From: Volvariella volvacea V23
Taxonomy: Eukaryota; Basidiomycota; Agaricomycetes; Agaricales; Pluteaceae
Assembly: GCA_000349905.1 (NCBI GenBank)
Contig: KB722769.1
Location: forward strand, 73,046-137,045
Length of the DNA: 64,000 bases
Direction of reading: 5' to 3'
The notes beneath the pieces were generated by a model that searched no databases, was not told the DNA's origin, and saw only the letters and a list, made by a program, of their open reading frames with translations. Shown piece by piece: positions 56,659 to 64,000 of the stretch; position 1 is the stretch's first letter, and each line of letters begins with the position of its first letter. Made by a program: the position numbers and the translations under genes.

Positions 56659-58877
56659 ATGAGCGCAAACCCGGACCGACCTCTGGTTCTTCAGGTACTC
56701 AGGACTATTGGTCTTGTGAGTACCCAAATTCGGTTCCTAACTTCCGTCTCCCCTTCATTATTTGCGTATCCACCTTCCAATCCCTTTACCCTCCTCTCAC
56801 TCTAATCCTCTATTTCTTCTCGTGATTCCGCATTATTCAACTGGAAACGACAGCTTTGCAGGCATGGCTATTCTCTCCCAATGTACCCCGGCGCATACTG
56901 CTACTGTAGCAAACCCAAACGGATACCCGAGCTCACTTTGCGCTCGGTCTGGCCAGCCCCGGTTCCAGTGGATGGTCAGGGTGATAACGATAAGCAGAAC
57001 AACGATGCAGGGCCTGGCAATACCGGCAAAGTACCAGATAGGAGCGCGGAAAACGCAGAAGCGGAGGGAAGTAGCTCCAGCCCAGACACAGCTGCACCTA
57101 CGGACGACAACGTACGCAAGAAAAGGGAGGTAGAGTAATGGCAAGGTGGCATGAGAGAGAACGGTTTATCGTGGACACTCTGGAATTGATAACGGAGGAT
57201 GGCGTCAAACTGAGAGCCTACTTGGCGACGAGGAGAAGAGGTGAGCGGGAGATACCTCTTTTTGGATGGGTTACTTACCCTCGGTTCAATCTACCCTTAT
57301 CTCGATCACTTCCTATGACTCATCTCGTGCATCACATTATTGATGCCCCGGGCGCTTAGTTGCTGTGCGTTTTCCCCGCTGCGAGGCGCGTCCGTGCGGT
57401 GCTCAATTGTTTTCCTAGGATCCGCCTACAACGCCCAAAGGGACTATCATATTCTTCCATGGAAACCACGCCACGCCAGAGCGTATGAGTGGCCTTTTCA
57501 GGACTTTGCTGGGTAGCGTGGACTTTGGGATCCTTGCGATATCCTATCGAGGGTGAGTACGGAGTAGCATCACTTAACTGAGGAGGTGTTGATTGTTCTG
57601 TACACAGGTATGGACATTCGGAAGGATCGCCATCCGAGAAGGGTGTGTTGTCCCTCCAGTATGGTCAATCCGATAGATTACTTACATCAAAATGGGTTCT
57701 CTAGGTCTATGCGCTGATGCTCAGGCCGCATTAGACTATGTACTTGGTCATCCAGAGCTAGGAGAACTCGTGGTAAGTTGCAATCTTATAGTACAGATCG
57801 GCAGTCCAGCGCCCACCGCGCGCAATATTGTTGCCAATGGAACTCATTTATTAATCTCGTCTAGGTCATCTATGGACTCTCCCTTGGAGGTGCAGTTGCA
57901 ATAGACCTCGTCAGCAAGAATTCCGATAAAGTACACCTCTACGTCCCCTATTACCCATGCACACCTAACACCAATTTCCAGGTGCACGCTCTAATCATCG
58001 ACAGCACATTTACATCTATACCAAAACTAATGTCCCGCTACTCGTACCTCCGACCCTTCCTCTGGACAGTCCGACAAAAATGGGAGTCGTACAAAAAGAT
58101 CTGGAGAATCAAGAGGGGACTACCGATCCTGATGATGAGCATCGTCAAAGACGACGTTGTTCCGCCAGAGGAGATGATGACCTTGTTCGAGATTGCAAAG
58201 AAGAGACCTGGGAGTGCTAGTGCAGGACGTGCTGCGAGTGAAGGAAAGAAAGGGCTGCTGCCGGTGGGCAGAGGGTTAGGGTTTGCGTTTGGATCGTGTT
58301 GGGGGAGGGGTGATGACCGTGACGAAGTTAACGAAAATAATGAAAAGGAACGAACAGATCCCGGACTTGTGTCATCTCAATCTCAATCGCCGTTATCGAC
58401 TGCGAGACTGGGTAAAGTGGAAGCAGAGGCACGGAAGAGTGCTGTAGAGTTCTTTACGCGGTTCCGTAAAGTCTATGATTCTATCAGCGCCGAGCCTGGA
58501 GGTGGAACGGCGAATTCAAAGAAGGAGCCCACTGTGACTGCTGAGGATGAGGGGTGGTATTCACAGACTCTGGCCAAATTCAGTTCTGGGGCGGAGCGCG
58601 ACCCCGAGTCGGGTGTAGAAATCAAATATTTTGCTCATGGTGAACATGGTAGGTGTTGACCCTTCTCTACCGCTTTTCTGGTGCTTGGACCTTCCGTTAA
58701 TGACCTGGTATTGTGGTTTTGTCATGGATAGGGTCTACGGAGGGGCAACTAGACTATATGCCCACGTTGGAGTCATTCTTGAACCAGGTTGTTGAACAGC
58801 ATCAGCGCTCTCGGCCGACTGTTCTCCACCAGAGAGGGAATACGTCAACCACAGCCGTCGCCCAGCTGATTGCATAG
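56659..58877 (+). CDS. BEM46/ABHD13-type alpha/beta hydrolase, copy 2 (possibly disrupted)
   Basis: Paralogue of the hydrolase at 4856-6986, in the opposite orientation. The start MSANPDRPLVLQVLRTIGL is followed by an intron, then LPMYPGAYCYCSKPKR and a variable linker. Then come LELITEDGVKLRAYLATRR, KGTIIFFHGNHATPERM, YRGYGHSEGSPSE, LCADAQAALDYVLGHPELG, the nucleophile elbow YGLSLGGAVAIDL, the acid loop SIVKDDVVPPEE and the His in FAHGEHGS; the end is STTAVAQLIA. The linker is the problem: its frame hits TAA at 57136-57138, one frame off from the downstream core. Removing a 50-nt GT-AG stretch beginning GTACCAGATAGG (linker, near 57030) would restore frame, but no such intron exists in copy 1. 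So it is either intact with an extra intron or recently frameshifted. All triad residues are present. Confidence 0.75.
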
Positions 58878-60013
58878 TTTGTCAACTCCGGATATTGATT
58901 ATCGGGTATGTGCTCTTGGCAATGCTGTTTTGGAGCCCCCCCTCAATACTCATTTTTGCAATTGCACTATGGCAGATAGACCCTAGATACAGTTCCGTAA
59001 AGCGTCAGACGGGTGTGGCGCTCTTCGTGCCAATTGAAAATGACCAACTTCATGTGTCACTTGTAGAACATGCGCATGTCGAGGGGATATCCCCTGTTCT
59101 CCGCCGTTCAATGTTGTGGAGCTGCGAACAGCATCTGGAAAAAGCTCATATCATTTGAGGGTACCTATGTGATAAAGGAGAATGCGGCGAGGGACCTGGG
59201 TCATCTTCAGCCACAACGCACTATGAGTCCCAAACGGCGATCACACCTCGGGAGATGCCTTTGGATGCGCATGGCGAACTCAGTTGTATACGGGTACTCC
59301 CGTTGCCTGTTAACTTGGTGTGTTTCATCCTTGTTCCTTCCGATAACAAAGGGAAAGCTGTGGTGAGATTAAACCTTGCTTTAGTGCCCTCCAAACTGCT
59401 AGGCTTGTGTTCGTATTCAACACGCCCCACCGTGTTGGCTTTCTGTTGCTTTTGATCACCTTTTTTTTTGTCTGAGGGTGCCGCAACCCCTGGAACTAAT
59501 GATATCATACGCATTCTCCACGATGCGCGCACAACCCCCTTTCTATTCCTAAAAATTTTCAACCCATTGCTGGATGGTAGTCATCATCTGTTGGATGATC
59601 GATGCACAGCCAATTGGACACAGACAAGTTGGGTCAACCTTTGTTCCCATTTGGAATTGACAATATACTATCTCAGAAGGATTTATTGCAGCCATTTTCT
59701 GCACAGTGTCCCAGAGGCTTTCCATAAAACGTAACCGTTAAACCTTGTACTTAAGTTCTCTTGGCTGACTACAAACGCGAGGATTGGGGGGACAGAGGTA
59801 CATGTGACTCCAGTCTTGTACCTGCGCCACATATTACGTGCTGTCACTCCGCGATCATGAGTCAAGTGATAGGGCTCTCTCTTTTCTTGGCGTAGACATG
59901 CGGCCATGTCCTAGTGCCTCCCACTGGAGGGCACAGCACTGAATTTTGTGTTATCGAAGTACGCCATCTTAAAATGAGCTGCATAGAATTACGCCCATCT
60001 TGAATCCCCAGAC
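58878..60013. other. Intergenic; no gene seen
   Basis: Between hydrolase copy 2 and array copy L. A run of ten T occurs near 59460. Open frames are short and unrecognised; no RRT8-like relic is visible upstream of copy L. Confidence 0.45.
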
Positions 60014-62310
60014 ATGGCAGTGACGACTTCCGTCAAGGCGCTCTTGCTTCCGATTGTGTCTATTGCGTATCTAGGATTTTGTTGGACAGTATACAACAAT
60101 GTCGTGTTGGTGAATGGCCACACGCTCATCGACACCTTTCCAGAGAACCTTGGTAAGTGAAAGCATTTTCGATTTCAAGGTGCGCTAATGTCGGAAATCT
60201 ACTAGGTGTCTTAAAGTCGGGCATTACCACAATCAACGTCTTGGTCATTGCCTTGGGATTGTGGCCAGTTAAGACGCTGATCACTAATNNNNNNNNNNNN
60301 NNNNNNNNNNNNNNNNNNNNNNNNNNNNNNNNNNNNNNNNNNNNNNNNNNNNNNNNNNNNNNNNNNNNNNNNNNNNNNNNNNNNNNNNATCAAGGTATAA
60401 ATTCCCTGCTGTGCTTGTTGGTTTGTATAGTTCTGATTATCCACGCTACTGGCAGAGTGAAGAGTTCTTTCGCTCAATAAATCGATCCAACAATGGTGGT
60501 ACCGATGGCACGAAGGGCGTCGATCTCGCTACAGCATATTCGTTATCTTCACCCACACTCGGGGCATTGGATACGATTGGGATAATTTTCAAGCAACGCT
60601 GCAGCCCCTACTTTTCTGTGGCATTTGCTGCTACCTTAGTTGTTATGGCGGCATCTGCACTAGCTCCAGCTGCACGTAAGGGTGACATCATACAATAATA
60701 GCAAAAAAAAGCTGACTTAAATTTACTCTTCAATCTTTGAAGTATCTGTGCACAATATCGTTCGTCATACCTACGTTACGGACCTCGAAGTGGCAGCAAT
60801 TCCTCCTTCATCCGTGGCTATGGATACGTGAGTGTGTATTTGGATATAAGTGATTCCCTTTCATTGATCCCTTTGGTTGGCATTACTTTAGTTCATTGTT
60901 CAACTCGTCCAACTACTTTCGGTACATGTTCACTCACAATATGGAGAATAAGCTCGAAGAAGCTGCCTCAATTACCTGGGCAGAAGCGGCTTTGAACGTC
61001 ACTTATTCTTTTAGCGTCGCCCATTCCAGCCGCGGACCCACCGACTCCCTCCATTATATCGTCCCACTCCCTATCGGCGTCTCGCCCACAGCTTCGGCTC
61101 GTTGGTTGACGGATGCTTTCGTGATACAACCTTCCTGTAGCTGGAAGGAGACTAATGTCACAGGAACCGTCGCTTTTGAGGACATTACAAACGGTATGAT
61201 TAATTCTGCCACTCTGGCTATTCCCGATTTGGATATAGGTCTTCTGTTGACCTTACGCGCCCGACCCAGTAGGTCCTTTTACAATGCGCATGTCTTCATC
61301 GCTTATTATTTGCGCCAGCTGAAAAGATCAGTATTCAGCACGCTTCCACTGACCATGTGGGCGCAACTTTTAGGGCATTCAATATTAGCACGGAAGATAT
61401 TGCCTCCGGTGGACACTCGATCTGGGTAGTCTCACAATACCGCTCGAGAGCAGGTGCTACAACAGTACCGGAGATCATACCAGAGATTGTGACATTTGAC
61501 TGGACGATACCCACGTTTGCGGTAAACTTCGACGGTGACGATGGTGTATTACATGTCGCAATCCTAGCATGTTCACCCAACCTTTCCATCGAAACAGTCG
61601 AGGTACAGAACCAGGGTATGGGGCTCACGATCTCTCGCACCAGTGACTTGCCTACTTCCGGCATCAACGGTCAAGTGCCACGACAAGGGAATATTGACCA
61701 GAGAGAAGGGGATAGACTTCTTATGTCACTATTCACACAACTCGGACTGGACACAAGCCCAGCTATTTTATCGTCTTGGAACGAAGGCTCACAAGTACAA
61801 GCAAGCTTAATTTGCGGCTGGGATCGAATCAAATCGGAATCGGAGAATCCTCTCCTTGAATTAATGGGCTGTATACCCATGCCGATTTCGAATATCACAG
61901 CAATGTACACCAAATACATCCAATCAGCAGCCAAACCCTACATGACCGGTATCCTTGGTACTTCCAGGGTACCTGGCGTGATATCTGAAAAGGTCATGGC
62001 TTTTACCGTATCTTTCCCTCATCTGATTTCTGCAACAATATTGTTGGCGTTCCTGAATATTGCAAATGCTCTGTCACTCTTTAGGTCCGGGAAAGGACAG
62101 GCGTTCAATTTCTTCACAATCGCCAGTGCGTTAAACCAATCCAACGTACCAGCAGAGATGGCAAGGTTCAGGGGCGAGAATCCGAAGTTGGAAGGCGAGG
62201 AATTACATCGCATTTTTGAGGATGCATCAAAAAATCGGGTTTTGACGCTGGGTTCACGAGACAACGGGCGCGCTGTTGTTTTGACCATTCATGATCGTGA
62301 TACGATCTAA
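60014..62310 (+). CDS. Array copy L: predicted four-TM membrane protein (gap in exon 2)
   Basis: Start ATG 60014: MAVTTSVKALLLPIVSIAYL, GFCWTVYNNVVLVNG. Exon 2 (KSGITTINVLVIALGLWPVK) runs into a 100-N gap at 60289; after the gap ATCAAG and a GT donor appear, which fits the usual end of exon 2, so little coding sequence may be missing. Exon 3: EEFFRSINRSNNGG and segment 3 (YFSVAFAATLVVMAASALAP). Exon 4: SVHNIVRHTYVTDLEVAAIP. Exon 5: RYMFTHNMENKLEEAASITW, RWLTDAFVIQPSCSW. Exon 6: GATFRAFNISTEDIASGG, AILACSPNLSIETVEVQNQG, GNIDQREGDRLLMSLF, SQVQASLICGWDRI, KPYMTGILGTSRVPG, segment 4 (LISATILLAFLNIANALSLF) and a tail ending TIHDRDTI. The exon 5-6 junction is the least certain. L and M share a distinct N-terminus (LLPIVSIAYLGFCWTVY) and form a third subtype. 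Confidence 0.82.
60289..60388. other. Assembly gap of exactly 100 N inside copy L
   Basis: Placeholder gap in the second exon of an array gene; repeat-induced assembly failure is likely. Confidence 0.99.
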
Positions 62311-62943
62311 TTGCTATACCTTGTACATCCCAGAATTTGATGTTGTTTATACTCACGCACTGGTAATTCTGAAGCATTGCGGTCTGGTGTGCAAGCAGCG
62401 ATCTAGGCCATGTTAAAACAGCATCCTAATAAGAAGCACTATTATCAATCTTACAATATGGTAACTGGTCCCTGTTACTGAACAAGACCGCAGGAAGCCT
62501 GGAATAGTAAGTTGTATGCAAGTTTGGTTTGAGGGTTGCGTTGAACAGCTGTGGTGTAGACAAAATTATGTCAAATGCCATATTAACACAGGTCAGATCA
62601 TGCCGTTTCCCAGTCGTCGGCTCTGAAATACAGCTTAATGGCATCGCCCTAAAGCTCTGGATTTGTGCTGTCGTTTCAACAACATCGGGATGTAGGGGAT
62701 CTTGACTTTTTAAAGGTCAGGTGAGTATGCTCCCTGGTTAGTTTGACTTGGCAAAACGGATGCCAAGTGACTCCCTTGGTTTGAGGTCCTGGCTTGCCTT
62801 CTTTGTTATCTTCTGATGTCTGAGCCATTCGTTGTCATCGTGGCTATACGTTAGCTCATGGGACGTACTAGGATATCAACTACCTTCCCTAGCGGGTCCC
62901 TTTCCATATAAACCGGCATGGTATTCACACAAAATACGCAACC
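62311..62943. other. Intergenic between copies L and M; no gene seen
   Basis: Presumed promoter of copy M. No RRT8-like relic or other recognisable sequence. Confidence 0.5.
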
Positions 62944-64000
62944 ATGGCACTGACCCTTACAATCGCTTTGAAGCTGCTTCTACTCCCTATTGTGAGCATC
63001 GCATATCTGGGGTTTTGTTGGACTGTCTACCATCGCACTGTTTTGGTAAACGGGCGCGGGTTAATCAACACCTCAGCAGAGGGCCTTGGTGAGTCGGTAT
63101 TTTGTTGATTTAGAGCGTACTGAATTTCTTCAAGGCGTAATAAAGTCGGGAATAACCACCATCAATATTTTGACCATTGCGTTGGGGTTATGGCCGGTTA
63201 AAACACTCCTCATGGATGTGAAGGTACGTGCTTGCGCTCACTTTTTTGCTTAATACCCACTTCGTGGACGCGTACTAGGGTGAAGAATTTTTTCGTTCAT
63301 TGAGGCGATCCAGTGCTGGCAGCAGCAGCAATCCTCGGGGCATCAACCTCGCCACTGCCCATTCTATATCTACACCATCACTTGGGGCATTTGAAACACT
63401 AACTATCATTTTACAGCGTCACTGTAGCCTCTATCTTACCGTGGCTTTTATCACTGGATTTATTATGATGGCTACCTCGGTGCTAGCCCCAGCTGCATGT
63501 AAGCGTCACGAGATTTGTCATCTAACAGTCCGAAGCTAACATGTTGTATGGCCTCTAAATTTCTCAGTATCCATACAAGAGGTTATGTGTGACTTAAATG
63601 AAACTACCTTTGAAGTGGCGGCTATGCCTCCTTCGTCCGTTGCTGTATCTAGGTAATCCTTTAAAGCTCCGCTGATCACGAGGCATTTGTTACGTGCTAA
63701 TTCCTATTTTCAGCACGACGGGTCTCTCATTACCCTCTTCTCAGTACTATCTTACCGATAGGATGGAACGTAAACTTCAAGAAGCTGCCTCTATTACTTG
63801 GGCAGAAGGTGCTTTGGATGTCGTACATTCCTTCGAGGTCAACGGTGCTCGTTCGAAGTTTGCACCATCTGACCCTTTTCGATATATTGTTCCAATCCCT
63901 ACCAACCTTTCACCTATGATTCCAGTCCGTTGGTTTACAGATGCCTTCGTATTGCAACCATCCTGCAGCTGGCAGGAAACCAATATATCAGGAACGGTCC
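62944..64000 (+). CDS. Array copy M: predicted membrane protein, cut by window end
   Basis: Start ATG 62944: MALTLTIALKLLLLPIVSIA, then YLGFCWTVYHRTVLVNGRG. Exon 2: VIKSGITTINILTIALGLWP. Exon 3: GEEFFRSLRRSSAGSSSNPR and segment 3 (LTVAFITGFIMMATSVLAPA). Exon 4: SIQEVMCDLNETTFEVAAMP. Exon 5 starts STTGLSLPSSQYYLTDRM, ERKLQEAASITWAEGALD and includes RWFTDAFVLQPSCSWQ; the window ends inside exon 5. All visible exons are open and in the family's phases. Closest to copy L, including the TINIL-ALGLWPVKTL segment 2, and lies next to it in the same orientation, which fits a recent tandem duplication. Confidence 0.85.

Noticed and set aside
56659..58877. Calling hydrolase copy 2 a definite pseudogene
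   Set aside because: A plausible 50-nt GT-AG intron would restore the frame and all catalytic residues are present, so the case is open.
9546..64000. Idea that the array encodes pheromone (seven-TM) receptors
   Set aside because: Only four hydrophobic segments are visible and none of the receptor hallmarks; large ectodomain does not fit.
1..64000. tRNA, rRNA, CRISPR, LTR or transposase genes
   Set aside because: No B-box-like tRNA core, spaced direct repeats, long terminal repeats or transposase/reverse-transcriptase motifs were found by eye.

Overview
The window is eukaryotic nuclear DNA, best explained as a mushroom-forming basidiomycete (Agaricomycetes). Genes are broken by many 45-65 nt GT-AG introns, and the recognisable genes (secreted PL1 pectate lyase, FAD L-amino-acid oxidase, class-3-type aldehyde dehydrogenase, BEM46/ABHD13 hydrolase) are usual for that group. 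There are two 100-N assembly gaps. No tRNA, rRNA, CRISPR array or intact transposon was seen.

Layout. Left flank (1-9.3 kb): pectate lyase (+), BEM46-type hydrolase copy 1 (-) and an LRR-like hypothetical protein (+). From 9.5 to 40.7 kb: nine copies (A-I), all on the minus strand, of a gene family I do not recognise. Each full copy has six exons and encodes about 600-620 residues, with three N-terminal membrane segments, a large ectodomain-like region with conserved Cys and Trp motifs, a fourth membrane segment and a charged C-terminal tail. An L-amino-acid oxidase (+) sits between copies B and C. Centre (42.1-48.9 kb): a GC-richer block with a small Cys/His-rich protein (-), an aldehyde dehydrogenase (-), a decayed second aldehyde dehydrogenase (-) and an EI24/RRT8-like membrane protein (+). 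From 49.3 kb to the window end: copies J-M of the same family, now all on the plus strand, plus a fourteenth, short relic and hydrolase copy 2 (+).

The family array is the main feature. Reading exon by exon, copies B, C, F, I and K are open; L has an assembly gap and M runs off the window. D has one nonsense codon. E and H each carry a 1-nt insertion. J has several frameshifts. G is a truncated multi-hit pseudogene. A and the relic after K are fragments. Four of the genes (C, D, F, K) have a decayed piece of the EI24/RRT8-like gene just upstream on the same strand, and J has the intact gene there. The ancestral duplicated unit was therefore probably [RRT8-like gene - membrane-protein gene]; the first member decayed repeatedly while the second was kept and diverged.

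Copies A-I and hydrolase 1 point left while J-M and hydrolase 2 point right, so the locus looks like two arms of an inverted duplication with the strand switch near 47.6 kb. The function of the family is unknown. Its multi-copy, diverged, birth-and-death pattern resembles lineage-specific surface or recognition families, but that is inference only.
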